In this document: piece after piece, positions 17,373-25,989 of the stretch
Numbering within the stretch: position 1 is the stretch's first letter
Layout of the letters: each line of letters begins with the position of its first letter
Assembly: GCA_964501725.1 (NCBI GenBank)
Contig: CAZCTO010000008.1
Span: 21,460 to 85,459 of the forward strand
Length of the DNA: 64,000 bases
From: CAZCTO01 sp964501725
GTDB taxonomy: Bacteria; Bacillota; Clostridia; Saccharofermentanales; Saccharofermentanaceae
Direction: 5' to 3'
Made by a program: the position numbers and the translations under genes
The notes under the pieces: generated by a model
Seen by the model: the letters and a program-made list of their open reading frames with translations, nothing else
Told to the model about the DNA's origin: nothing
Database searches by the model: none

Positions 17373-17401
17373 ATTATAACCCGAAAAGCGGTTTGCTTCA
17401 A
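17373..17401 (-). promoter_or_regulatory. Promoter of the riboswitch-btuFCD operon
   Basis: Minus strand TTGAAG (complement 17396-17401), 17-base spacer, TATAAT (complement 17373-17378). Transcription would start about 10 bases before the riboswitch. Confidence 0.75.
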
Positions 17402-17530
17402 TTAAACCACCGCCTTGCGTCCGGAGCGTTGTATAATATACATAGATCGTATCAGTATCCTTGCAGCGCGGGTAATTTTGAAGTACCGGGCGGAAGGTTC
17501 AGTTGTTAGTTTACGAAGGGAGAATGTCCG

Positions 17531-18463
17531 GTGGAAATCATCAGCGAGTTAATGCAAGAAGTTTCCCGTCACGGGGACCGCTTAGAGATTATTCCGATCC
17601 GTCGCATTTTTGATCTGAAGGCAGACATAGAAGAGTACCGGGCTGGCGAAGAGCTCAATAACTTTCAGACTTACCTGCTTAACGAGAAGTTTAACTATGA
17701 AATACCTCCGGCAGATTTCCCGATTCGCTCCGTACTGCTTTTGGCGATCCCTCATCCTATGTACGCAGAAGTATTGCTGTCTCTTCACGGAAAAACCATA
17801 CGATGTAAGAGTCTGGTTATGTCCGATTTTCGGGGAACCGAAGATTATCTTGCCGGGACGCTGGCCTATCGAGGCTATCATATCATTCCCGCACCGGATC
17901 TTCCGCTCAAACGTCTTGCCGTCCGCTCCGGGATGAGCATTTACGGACGGAATAACATCACTTATATCGAGGGCATGGGCAGTCAATTTTCGTATGCAGC
18001 ATACTATTCCGACATAATCGCCGAAAATGATCCGTGGAGAGGCATTCGTGTTGCGCCCTCCTGCAAGAGTTGCACTGCCTGTTTGAGAAACTGCCCTACC
18101 GGAGCAATACGCAGTGATCGCTTCCTCATCGATAATGAGCGTTGCCTTTCTTATCTGAACGAGAACCGCGGCGAATTTCCGGCTTGGGTACCCAAGACAG
18201 CTCATCAGTGTCTCTATGACTGCCTGCAATGCCAGATCATTTGTCCGATGAACAGGGCGTTCATTCAGACTCCGGTGAGCCTTTATGATTTTAGCGAAGA
18301 GGAAACGCGGATGATCCTGAACCGTGTCCCCCGCGAAGAATTGCCGGAGGATCTAGTCGATCGAATCGATTTACTCGGACTCTATCAATGGCCGGACGGA
18401 CTCGATCGAAATATACTCACGCTGTTCGAGCAGACGGAGCCGGAGCCTCCGGAAATCCTATAA
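17531..18463 (+). CDS. QueG-like 4Fe-4S double-cluster protein
   Basis: 310 residues from a GTG start with GGGAG 8 bases upstream. The N-terminal 165 residues resemble the QueG cobalamin-binding part (LKRLAVRSGMSIYGRNNITYI, GMGSQFSYAAYYSDI), and two cysteine clusters follow: CKSCTACLRNCPTGAI (about 178) and CLYDCLQCQIICPMN (about 236), each with the CxxCxxCxxxCP-type or related spacing. True QueG reduces epoxyqueuosine in tRNA using cobalamin and two 4Fe-4S clusters. Sequence divergence and the lack of a HEAT tail argue for a paralogue rather than QueG itself. It is divergent from the B12 transport operon, a suggestive partner. Confidence 0.8.
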   Translation: MEIISELMQEVSRHGDRLEIIPIRRIFDLKADIEEYRAGEELNNFQTYLLNEKFNYEIPPADFPIRSVLLLAIPHPMYAEVLLSLHGKTIRCKSLVMSDFRGTEDYLAGTLAYRGYHIIPAPDLPLKRLAVRSGMSIYGRNNITYIEGMGSQFSYAAYYSDIIAENDPWRGIRVAPSCKSCTACLRNCPTGAIRSDRFLIDNERCLSYLNENRGEFPAWVPKTAHQCLYDCLQCQIICPMNRAFIQTPVSLYDFSEEETRMILNRVPREELPEDLVDRIDLLGLYQWPDGLDRNILTLFEQTEPEPPEIL

Positions 18464-19066
18464 ACCGACATCCGGATCTGCGGAAGAAAAGAGTCGCTCC
18501 ATACGGATCATATTGCCGCCCATAACCAGAGCTTCGTCTTCGTCGTGAGTAACCAGGACGATGGTCTTGCCGGTTGCACGAGTTTTAACGTAAGAAATAA
18601 CTGACTCTTTCAATTTGTCATCCAGTCCCTTAAACGGCTCGTCGAGGAAAAGGGTATCCCCGGGCGCGAGGATTGCCCGGACCAGCGCGACTCTTCGGCG
18701 CATGCCTCCGCTGAGTTTACTGACCGGAACGGATAAGGAATCTCCGAGTCCGATTTCCGACAGATGCTCCGTAATGACGGACGCTTCTGTTTTTTTATCG
18801 CAGACCATCCTGATGTTGGCAACGGCGCTGAATTCTTCGCACAGGCGATCTTCTTGAAAAACGGCGCTTTTCCGATCCGGGACGCCTTCGATTGTGCCGG
18901 AATCCGGCATCATCAGCCCCATCAGAATGTACATCAGCGTCGTCTTACCGCAACCGGACGGCCCCATAATACAGGTTGTCTGTTTCCCGGCGATGACCGC
19001 CGAGAAATCCTTGAGAACCTGATTCCCGCCGAAGCGTTTTGAAACCCGGTCAGCTAAAATATCCAT
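18458..19066 (-). CDS. NitT/TauT-type ABC transporter ATP-binding protein
   Basis: 202 residues from ATG 19066, which shares one base with the stop codon of the permease; a longer upstream frame is inside the permease and rejected. It shows Walker A GPSGCGKTT, signature LSGGMRRRVALVRA, Walker B TLFLDEP and LVTHDEDEAL. Short for the family (usual length ~240) with a reduced C-terminus. It ends 6 bases inside the convergent QueG-like gene. It energises the permease and binding protein that follow; substrate unknown. Confidence 0.88.
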   Translation of the reverse strand: MDILADRVSKRFGGNQVLKDFSAVIAGKQTTCIMGPSGCGKTTLMYILMGLMMPDSGTIEGVPDRKSAVFQEDRLCEEFSAVANIRMVCDKKTEASVITEHLSEIGLGDSLSVPVSKLSGGMRRRVALVRAILAPGDTLFLDEPFKGLDDKLKESVISYVKTRATGKTIVLVTHDEDEALVMGGNMIRMERLFSSADPDVGL

Positions 19067-19881
19067 TATTGCCTCTCCATTTTTGCGTAGCAAAGCTTGA
19101 GTGCGGTTGTGAACAGTTTTTCGAAAAGCACACTGGCCAGAATAATCACCGCAGTCCATGCAAACAAATCCGCGGAATTGAGATAAACCTTCGCCTCATA
19201 GAGTCTTTCACCGATGGATCCCGACGGAATCCCGATGACCTCGGCGGCGACACCGGCTTTCCACGAGAGTCCGATCGCGACGCTGCTTGCCGATATGAGA
19301 TACGTCTTGAGGTGGGGAATATATATGTAGAAAAGTCTTCTGCGCCAGCTGACATCAAACACATCCGCCATCTCGATGAGCTTCGTATCCGTGCTTTTTA
19401 TTCCCGCAAGGACACTTGCGTATATGATCGGAAGTACCATCAGAAAGGAAATAAAAACCGATAATCCGCGCGAACCGAGCCAAATCAGACACAGAATAAT
19501 GAATGACGCCACCGGCGTTGCTTTGACTGCCGCCATATACGGCCATAAGATAATTTCAACAAGACGAAACCGCCCTGCGATAACAGCAAGGACGGTTCCG
19601 ATAATCAGCGCGATGATAAAACCAAATGCAATCCGAAGAACCGAGAAAGCTACCGCGCTCCGGAAATCAGCGGTGACAACAAGCTTTGTCAGGCGGACGA
19701 AGACAGTCGCGGGCGATACCAGCAACAGCGACTGAGAAATCAGCATCGCCGCGATTTGCCATACCACAAGCGCTGCGGCTATCGCCGCGAGCTTTGTGAG
19801 GAGGCTCTTACTTCGAGTAGTAGAAGTCGGCGCCGGGGAGTTTCCCGCCGACGGACTTGGGATTCTGCTCGAAAAGGACAT
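19066..19881 (-). CDS. NitT/TauT-type ABC transporter permease
   Basis: 271 residues with about six membrane helices after a Ser/Pro-rich head of ~25 residues. The EAA-like loop is IEMADVFDVSWRRRLFYIYIP (location about 165-185), typical for SsuC/TauC-type permeases. The ATG at 19881 lies 74 bases inside the binding-protein gene, yet GGAGGG sits 8 bases ahead of it and no other start is in frame, so the long overlap is real. The head residues encoded in the overlap are of unusual composition for a permease. Confidence 0.85.
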   Translation of the reverse strand: MSFSSRIPSPSAGNSPAPTSTTRSKSLLTKLAAIAAALVVWQIAAMLISQSLLLVSPATVFVRLTKLVVTADFRSAVAFSVLRIAFGFIIALIIGTVLAVIAGRFRLVEIILWPYMAAVKATPVASFIILCLIWLGSRGLSVFISFLMVLPIIYASVLAGIKSTDTKLIEMADVFDVSWRRRLFYIYIPHLKTYLISASSVAIGLSWKAGVAAEVIGIPSGSIGERLYEAKVYLNSADLFAWTAVIILASVLFEKLFTTALKLCYAKMERQ

Positions 19882-20779
19882 TCAGGTAGCCCTCCATTGC
19901 GGTTTTCATTTCCGTTCCGTCAATATAGGTTATATTACACTGCGGAATTGCCTTCTCTGCAACTGCTGCCTTAAAAATATCAAATTTCTCGATTAAAAGC
20001 GATGCGTCTTTCGGATTTGCGTTGACGAATTCCGTAGATGCCTTATATTCCTTTAGGAAAGCTTTCACTGCCGCAGGATTTTTTTTGGCAAACTCGGTGC
20101 GAACCACCAGGACACCCGTAATCATCAGGCTGCCGTTATCCAGATCCTGCCAGGCTTGATTCAGATCAAGTGCAACGCGCAAGTCCGGCAATTTTGCCTT
20201 GGCAACAAAAACATAGGGCTGGGGAAGCATCGCGATACCGCTTCCTTTTTCCGAAAGCAGTGCAACTACTTCCGTCGCCTCGGACTTCCATTCAATCGTG
20301 ACATCCTTATCCGGATCCAGACCATTCTCCGTCAGGAGATACCGAAGCGCGTATTCGGGCGAGGAGCCTTTGCCGGTCGCATAAATCGTCTGTCCCTTGA
20401 GATCGGCAAATGAATGCACCGTGTCGCCAAACTCTGTGATGTAAAGAACTCCCAGTGTATTCACGGCAAGTATTTGAATCTTTCCTTCCGTGTTGTTGTA
20501 AAGAACCGACGCCAGGTTAGCGGGTATTGCCGCCATGTCCAAGTCGCCGCTGATCAGCTTCGGGGTCACTTCGTCAGCAGTTCCGCTGATCGAAAACGTA
20601 TACTTATTCGCTGACTTTCCAGCAGCGGAAAGGTCCATCAACTGAACCAGCCCCATTGATGTCGGTCCCTTGAGTCCGGCAATCCGGATGTTGACATCCT
20701 CTTTTTTTTCAGCCGTACACCCGGCCAAAAGCACAAGCGACATGACCGCCGCCAGGAATAAACTTACGATTCTTTTCAT
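19808..20779 (-). CDS. ABC transporter substrate-binding lipoprotein (NMT1/THI5-like)
   Basis: 323 residues. Lipoprotein signal with lipobox LLAGC (about 17-21). The mature part has a two-lobed binding-protein fold: RIAGLKGPTSMGLVQLMDL, GDLDMAAIPANLASVLY, then LKGQTIYATGKGSSPEYALRYLL. This matches the family that binds sulfonates, nitrate, thiamine precursors or similar small anions, including a clostridial subgroup starting with GPTxMG whose ligand is unclear. Ribosome site AGAGGAGG. First gene of a three-gene operon. Confidence 0.85.
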   Translation of the reverse strand: MKRIVSLFLAAVMSLVLLAGCTAEKKEDVNIRIAGLKGPTSMGLVQLMDLSAAGKSANKYTFSISGTADEVTPKLISGDLDMAAIPANLASVLYNNTEGKIQILAVNTLGVLYITEFGDTVHSFADLKGQTIYATGKGSSPEYALRYLLTENGLDPDKDVTIEWKSEATEVVALLSEKGSGIAMLPQPYVFVAKAKLPDLRVALDLNQAWQDLDNGSLMITGVLVVRTEFAKKNPAAVKAFLKEYKASTEFVNANPKDASLLIEKFDIFKAAVAEKAIPQCNITYIDGTEMKTAMEGYLNVLFEQNPKSVGGKLPGADFYYSK

Positions 20780-21018
20780 AATGATGTCCTCCTCTATGTA
20801 TACGTATTTATTGTGAAAATCTTTAGTTTATATGACGAGCGAAAAAACTTCCGCGATGGATGTCAACATTCTTTATCAATAGTATAGCAAAAAGTTCATG
20901 TCCGCGTGACGGTTCGCTTATTGTCATCTGCACAAATTTGTTTCTGTTATACACTTATAATCATTGCAAATGCTGATTCTTTCACTCCGCCCGAATAAAT
21001 AAAAAAAGCGGCAGACTC

Positions 21019-21073
21019 TTGACAAAGCAGGTCCGGCATTTTAATATTACAGATGTAATATAACATTTGTTAT
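21019..21073 (+). promoter_or_regulatory. Promoter with two palindromic operators before the tetR gene
   Basis: TTGACA at 21019-21024, 17-base spacer, TAATAT at 21042-21047. The -10 box overlaps the 18-bp perfect palindrome ATATTACAGATGTAATAT (21044-21061), and a second, ATAACATTTGTTAT (21060-21073), follows directly. Placement fits autorepression by the encoded TetR protein. The rest of the 20780-21097 gap is AT-rich without a gene. Confidence 0.78.
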
Positions 21074-21097
21074 TTTAATCTGTACGGAGGTGCCCGG

Positions 21098-21724
21098 ATG
21101 CCCAAACCGGTAACTTATACAAGAGAAAACATTCTGAATGCCGCCTTTGAGATTTTCGCGCAAGAAGGCCTGAGTTCACTATCTACTCGCGGAATTGCAT
21201 CGAAAATAGGCGCGTCCACCGCTCCGGTCTATTCCTGCTTCACGAGTATTTCTGAAATACGCAGCGAACTTCTTCAGATCTCTCTTCGCAAAATTATCGA
21301 ATACACCGAAAAAGAATACACGCCGGATTTGTTCCTTAATATCGGTGTCGGATTACTGGAATTTGCCAAAGACTATCCCCGCGTATACCGGACAATGTTT
21401 CTGGAAGAGGACGGAAACCGGGAGATTTTCGAGCAGTTCAGGGTCAAAAATCTGACGCAGATGCGCAGAGAACCTAATATTTCTGCTTTCGGCGAAGCAC
21501 AGCTTGAGGAAATTCTTCGAAAACTAACCGTTTACACCCATGGCCTGGCGGCGCTGATATGCGCAAATATGCTCGAGGACAAGAGCACCGGAAATCTGAT
21601 TGCGCTACTGGATGACGCCGGATCGGCGATCATGGGGTACGCTGCTTTTCGCGCAGGGAAAATGGAATTATTGGATGAGTATCTACGGGTGCACCCCGAC
21701 TGCTCAAAGCAGAGGAGAAAATGA
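21098..21724 (+). CDS. TetR family transcriptional regulator
   Basis: 208 residues. The N-terminal helix-turn-helix is clear (TRENILNAAFEIFAQEGLSSLSTRGIASKIGAS at residues 8-40, shown as a location; then TAPVYSCFTSISE). The C-terminal ligand part is divergent, as usual. CGGAGG precedes the ATG. Its stop overlaps the next start by 4 bases (ATGA), so it leads an operon with two flavoproteins and most likely represses it through the operators at 21044-21073. The inducer could be a quinone or another electrophile, as for similar reductase operons (inference). Confidence 0.92.
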   Translation: MPKPVTYTRENILNAAFEIFAQEGLSSLSTRGIASKIGASTAPVYSCFTSISEIRSELLQISLRKIIEYTEKEYTPDLFLNIGVGLLEFAKDYPRVYRTMFLEEDGNREIFEQFRVKNLTQMRREPNISAFGEAQLEEILRKLTVYTHGLAALICANMLEDKSTGNLIALLDDAGSAIMGYAAFRAGKMELLDEYLRVHPDCSKQRRK

Positions 21725-22272
21725 TGAGAAAGATTACGATTCTTAACGGCTGCCCTGAAGGAACCTGTTCCGATGTGGAAAATTTGTTTGCCGCTCAAAT
21801 CGAAAAGCACCGGGACACCCTATCCGTTGAGGTTTTTACGCTTCGGGATATGAAGATCGCTTTTTGCACCGGTTGCTGGGACTGCTGGGTCAAGACGCCC
21901 GGTCTTTGTGCCATAAAAGATGATATGGCGACCATTTTAAAAAGTGTAGCGGCATCCGACCGAACGGTTTTCCTGTCACCGGTCTCGATGGACTTTGTCA
22001 CCTCGCAGATCAAGAAGACCTGCGACCGCATGATTCCTCTGGTTCATCCATATATTGAGATATACCACGGGGAGTTTCACCACAAAAGTCGTTACAAAAG
22101 CTACCCGGAGCTCGGACTGCTCCTGATCGATCCCGAAAAGGATTCAGCTCGATTTGAAGTAATCCGGAACATTTTCGCGCGCCTGTCCATTAACCTGAAG
22201 ACAACACTCCCGCTCTCAATGATGATCGATGGAACAGTTGAGGAGGTTTCAAATGCAGTATCTTCTTTATAA
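21721..22272 (+). CDS. NAD(P)H-dependent FMN reductase-like flavoprotein
   Basis: 183 residues. The start MMRKITILNGCPEG with GTCSDV has the FMN phosphate loop of the NADPH-dependent FMN reductase/flavodoxin family (ILNGSPRxxGN type, divergent here). FCTGCWDCWVKTPGLCAIKDDM (about 48-70) is the CxxCW region found in the iron-sulfur-flavoprotein-like group, and FLSPVSMDFVTSQIKKTCDR follows. It probably reduces a flavin or quinone-like substrate. Start overlaps the regulator stop; second gene of the operon. Confidence 0.85.
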   Translation: MMRKITILNGCPEGTCSDVENLFAAQIEKHRDTLSVEVFTLRDMKIAFCTGCWDCWVKTPGLCAIKDDMATILKSVAASDRTVFLSPVSMDFVTSQIKKTCDRMIPLVHPYIEIYHGEFHHKSRYKSYPELGLLLIDPEKDSARFEVIRNIFARLSINLKTTLPLSMMIDGTVEEVSNAVSSL

Positions 22273-22918
22273 CGGTTCCCCTCGCGGGAAAAAAGGCAAC
22301 ACGGAGCTCATTATCACGAAGTTAATCGAAGGCCTCTCTGAGTCCCCGGATGTCTCGACCGAAGTAATCGGGCTTAACCGTCCCTCCTCACGCGAGGAAG
22401 GCGCACAGAAAATCGCCTCAGCCGACTGCGCAATTCTGGTCTTTCCCCTTTACACCGATTCAGTGCCGGGGATCGTCATGGACTTCATCGAAAAACTCGA
22501 GCCCTACAAATCGCGTCTCTCACAATTAAGTCTTGGTTTTGTGGTTCACTCCGGTTTTCCGGAGGGAATCCAATCCAGGGCTGTGGAGAAGTATCTCGTG
22601 AGGCTGACCACGCTCCTGGGCGCAAAATATGCCGGCACCGTCGTCGCCGCGGGCAGTATGGGAATGAGTACCCAGCGACAGCAGATCCTTCGGGAACTCG
22701 GTCGCCGCTTTCCGGGGAATCTGGTTTTCGACCCGGTCCTTCTGCCCAAAGCCTCCGGTTTTGAAAAACTTCCGAAGTTTATGATTCCGATCATGAAGCT
22801 GGTGATCAAACTGGGTTTTATCGATTCTTTTTGGAATAATGACCTCAAGAAAAACGGTGCTTTTGCGGACCGTTTCGCGAAGCCGTATGCGAAGAAGAAA
22901 GATCCGGATATTAACTAA
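22253..22918 (+). CDS. NAD(P)H-dependent oxidoreductase (flavodoxin-like fold)
   Basis: 221 residues from ATG 22253, with GAGGAGG upstream; a longer in-frame start at 22229 lacks a ribosome site. It begins MQYLLYNGSPRGKKGNTEL, the exact FMN phosphate-loop pattern NGSPRxxGNT, with ASADCAILVFPLYTDSVPGIV (about 68-88) for the second strand. The C-terminus (about 175-221) has a hydrophobic helix that may face a membrane or a partner. It overlaps the previous gene by 20 bases and the convergent GH35 gene by 4. Confidence 0.85.
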   Translation: MQYLLYNGSPRGKKGNTELIITKLIEGLSESPDVSTEVIGLNRPSSREEGAQKIASADCAILVFPLYTDSVPGIVMDFIEKLEPYKSRLSQLSLGFVVHSGFPEGIQSRAVEKYLVRLTTLLGAKYAGTVVAAGSMGMSTQRQQILRELGRRFPGNLVFDPVLLPKASGFEKLPKFMIPIMKLVIKLGFIDSFWNNDLKKNGAFADRFAKPYAKKKDPDIN

Positions 22919-24972
22919 AAAGGCAGGTGATACTGAAATGAATCCCTTGTTTTTACCGAGTGGATCATGCAGGCGATGCCACTTTTGAACTTCGGCCACT
23001 CTTGCAGGTAGATTTCGCTGTGTTCGCGAAGGGGCAGAATCTCAACGCGGATCTCCTCCGGCATGCCAAGTTGCGAGAGCCCGATTTCCCAGGGCTCACC
23101 GGTGTAAAAATGATCACCGACACATATGTCATTGACATAAACCCTGGCACCGTCTCCGTAATACATGACCTGTAAAAAGCAATCCGATATGTCCTTACAG
23201 TATTCCAGCTCGATCTCGTATACCGCGTGCGCGTCGTTTTTTTCGGTTTCGCGGGAAAAGGCATACGAGTGCGCCATCGGCAACACTTTCTTATACAAAT
23301 AGAATTCTCCGTCTTTGCCGACCTTCCGGAGCCCTTCCGGCGCCGACGGGAGATCCGGATAAACTTCCAGATCCAGGGTATTGGCGCTTTCAATCACGAC
23401 ACCGTCAGCGGTTTCGATGACCGTCCCTTCCGTTACCAGGAGATAATCCCGGTCGCGGGAAATTTTATACGCATTTCTCGCCTGATCCCTGCGGATGGTA
23501 AAAATCTGTGCGTCTCCTATGTCGCCTTCAAGCTCATATCCCGGATCCCGATCCGTATAAAAAACATATGTGTTTCCGTTCAGAATGCAAAGCGGGGTGC
23601 AAAGTGCGTTTTTTAAGATTGCCTTTCCGACCGGCATATTGAACGGGTAAAAGAAATATTCACCGTCGTAAATGTTTTTTTCGGGGAACCGGATAACTTC
23701 ATTATCGAGCGTGACCGATAATACCGTCGCCGCGTGCTCCGCCATCTTCCTTCGTCTCTGATAGTTATTCACAAAAATGTACCCTGAAGTTCCGTTATGA
23801 CGGGAAGACGTCCGGAGATCCGTGTTGTTTTCCGGATCTTGCGGATTGCTGTCCGGGATATGTGCCGGCATTTCACACAAGCCCGCGCCGAAGTCTTTTA
23901 CAAACATAGCAAGGAGTTTAATTTCCTTATAGGCTTCTCCCAGTTGTCCGTACTCCCGAATCGGCGCCATGAAATCATAGGAAAGTTCCGGAAGATCGTT
24001 GGCGTCTCCGGCTTTTTTGGATTCGTGAAGCGGCGTAAGTACTCCCTTTGGATTGGTGCCTCCGCAGTACATATAATAACCGAGAAGATTGGCGCCGCTT
24101 CCCAGTTTAACCATCGAAATTGCGCCGATGTCGGGTCCTGTTACGACCGGCCGTCTCTTGTGCGTCACTTGAAGGCCGCCGCCCAGCTCCGCGGTGAGAT
24201 ACGGATATCGTGCCGGATCAAATGTGACACTGCTTCCGGCTCCGAAGTCCGATCCGATGGCGTGATCGTTCCGTTCATGAGTAAAAATGTAGTTTCCGCT
24301 CGGCTCGATTTCCGTGATTCTTTCGTCCCACGGCGCCTCGCAGTATCCGCCCATCACCGGCAGTAACCCCGCGGTAATAGCTCCTCCCCACCCGGTTGCC
24401 GTATAGTACGGCACATCAAATCCGATTTCCCGGGCCATCTGCGAAAGGCGCTTCATGTGAAAAACGCCTTCATCGCCCTGAAGGCCACCGCAGTGACCGA
24501 ACTCGTTTTCGATCTGAATGCCGATCACCGGACCTCCTTCTCCGACAAAAAGCCCGCGCACCTGCCCGAAAAGCGCCGTGTAGTACTTCTTTACGAACTC
24601 AAAATAGTCTTCACTGTTGGTTCTCGGCACGAAACCTTTTGTAAATAGCCAATCCGGAAATCCGCCGTTTCTGACTTCGCCGTGAGACCACGGCCCGATA
24701 CGCAGGAAAAAGTACAGCCCGCACTCTTCACATAGAAGCGCAAACGCCCGAAGATCCAGCTGATTGCTGAAGTTATATTGATCTTCGATTTCTTCATGAT
24801 GAATCCAAATCGCATATGAAGACACGATGTCAATGCCGCCGGCTTTCATCTTGAGCAGGCGGTCTTTCCACACGGACGGGGAAAGCCGTGAATAGTGAAT
24901 TTCCCCCATCACGGGGAACCACGGTTTCCCGTCACGGATCAGATGCTTCTCGTTATACGAAAACTGACTCAT
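22915..24972 (-). CDS. Beta-galactosidase, glycoside hydrolase family 35
   Basis: 685 residues without a signal peptide, so it acts inside the cell. The GH35 TIM barrel fills the first half: RDGKPWFPVMGEIHYSRL near residue 13, the acid/base glutamate in IGIQIENEFGH (about 150), and the nucleophile glutamate in YLTAELGGG (about 258). The C-terminal beta domains follow. It hydrolyses terminal beta-galactosides, here most likely the galacto-oligosaccharides brought in by the neighbouring importer. It is the last gene of the galactan operon, 3 bases after the permease stop. Bacillus galactan operons use a GH42 enzyme in this place, so GH35 is a substitution. Confidence 0.93.
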   Translation of the reverse strand: MSQFSYNEKHLIRDGKPWFPVMGEIHYSRLSPSVWKDRLLKMKAGGIDIVSSYAIWIHHEEIEDQYNFSNQLDLRAFALLCEECGLYFFLRIGPWSHGEVRNGGFPDWLFTKGFVPRTNSEDYFEFVKKYYTALFGQVRGLFVGEGGPVIGIQIENEFGHCGGLQGDEGVFHMKRLSQMAREIGFDVPYYTATGWGGAITAGLLPVMGGYCEAPWDERITEIEPSGNYIFTHERNDHAIGSDFGAGSSVTFDPARYPYLTAELGGGLQVTHKRRPVVTGPDIGAISMVKLGSGANLLGYYMYCGGTNPKGVLTPLHESKKAGDANDLPELSYDFMAPIREYGQLGEAYKEIKLLAMFVKDFGAGLCEMPAHIPDSNPQDPENNTDLRTSSRHNGTSGYIFVNNYQRRRKMAEHAATVLSVTLDNEVIRFPEKNIYDGEYFFYPFNMPVGKAILKNALCTPLCILNGNTYVFYTDRDPGYELEGDIGDAQIFTIRRDQARNAYKISRDRDYLLVTEGTVIETADGVVIESANTLDLEVYPDLPSAPEGLRKVGKDGEFYLYKKVLPMAHSYAFSRETEKNDAHAVYEIELEYCKDISDCFLQVMYYGDGARVYVNDICVGDHFYTGEPWEIGLSQLGMPEEIRVEILPLREHSEIYLQEWPKFKSGIACMIHSVKTRDSFQYHLPF

Positions 24973-24975
24973 ACG

Positions 24976-25989
24976 CTATTCCTTCACCCCGGCACCGGCC
25001 AGAGATGTTACCAGCATTTTCTGCGTAATTACGAAAAAGATAACAAAAGGAATCGCAACAATCAGCGCGCCGGCACAGAACATGGTAAATTCATTTTTCT
25101 TGTCCGTGACAAAACTGAATAGGCCCAGCGCCAAGGTCTGGTTCTCGTTCGACCTGAGAATCAACTTAGCAAAAATGAACTCCATCCATGGGCCGGTGAA
25201 ACTGGCAACGCTCAGGAAAGTGATGATCGGCTTCGCCTGGGGAAGGATGATTTTGAAGAAAATTCTGGCGCTGTTGGCCCCGTCGATTCTTGCCGCTTCA
25301 TCGAGCGCTCTTGGTATGGTATCCATGTAGCTTTTTACCAACCATGTATTGTATGGGATATTGCCTGCCAGATAGATGAGAACCATTCCCCACAGGGTAT
25401 CGATGCCCTTGATCCGGAGCAGGATCACATAAATGGCAATCATGCCTATAAAAGATGGAAAAATCTGCAGTACAAGAAGCATGAGCATCATCGTTTTCTT
25501 GAGAACAAAGCGAAACCTCGAAAAAACATACGCGGCCAGTGCGCAGACAAAAACCGTTGAGACCGACGTTCCGGTTGCGATAATCAGGGTGTTCCGGAAC
25601 CAGCGCATGTAATTTGTGTCTTTAAAGAGACGCACGAAATGCTCGGTGGTAATCCCTTTTTTAAAAGGAGTGATGGCGATATTGGATATCGATTTTCCGG
25701 GCGAGAACGCAGCGCTTACTGCATATATCAGAGGATACAAGACCAAAAGACAAACGATGCAAAGAAAAACGATTACAAACGTCAGATAGATTCTTTGTCT
25801 GAATTTCTGAATACTGTTGTAATACGTTTTGGAGACTACCCTCGGCTCCTTCGGCTTGCCGGCTTCCTCAAGCAGTTCAGCTCTCTCTTTTGCCTGGCGG
25901 GCTTTGACTTCCCGGATGTCAGCCCCGGCGTCCTGCGTTGCCTTATTGGCTTCCGGATTTCCGGTCTGTTTCTCTTTATTCTCAGTCAT
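24976..25989 (-). CDS. Carbohydrate ABC transporter permease (MalG-like)
   Basis: 337 residues, longer than usual because of a ~65-residue charged N-terminal head (residues 1-65, rich in Glu/Lys/Ala) before six membrane helices. The EAA loop is EAARIDGANSARIFFKIILP, matching MalG-type permeases. The ATG shares its first base with the stop of the upstream permease gene. Works with the MalF-like partner and the binding protein for galacto-oligosaccharide uptake; the ATPase is not in the operon and is probably a shared one elsewhere. Function assigned by context. Confidence 0.9.
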   Translation of the reverse strand: MTENKEKQTGNPEANKATQDAGADIREVKARQAKERAELLEEAGKPKEPRVVSKTYYNSIQKFRQRIYLTFVIVFLCIVCLLVLYPLIYAVSAAFSPGKSISNIAITPFKKGITTEHFVRLFKDTNYMRWFRNTLIIATGTSVSTVFVCALAAYVFSRFRFVLKKTMMLMLLVLQIFPSFIGMIAIYVILLRIKGIDTLWGMVLIYLAGNIPYNTWLVKSYMDTIPRALDEAARIDGANSARIFFKIILPQAKPIITFLSVASFTGPWMEFIFAKLILRSNENQTLALGLFSFVTDKKNEFTMFCAGALIVAIPFVIFFVITQKMLVTSLAGAGVKE

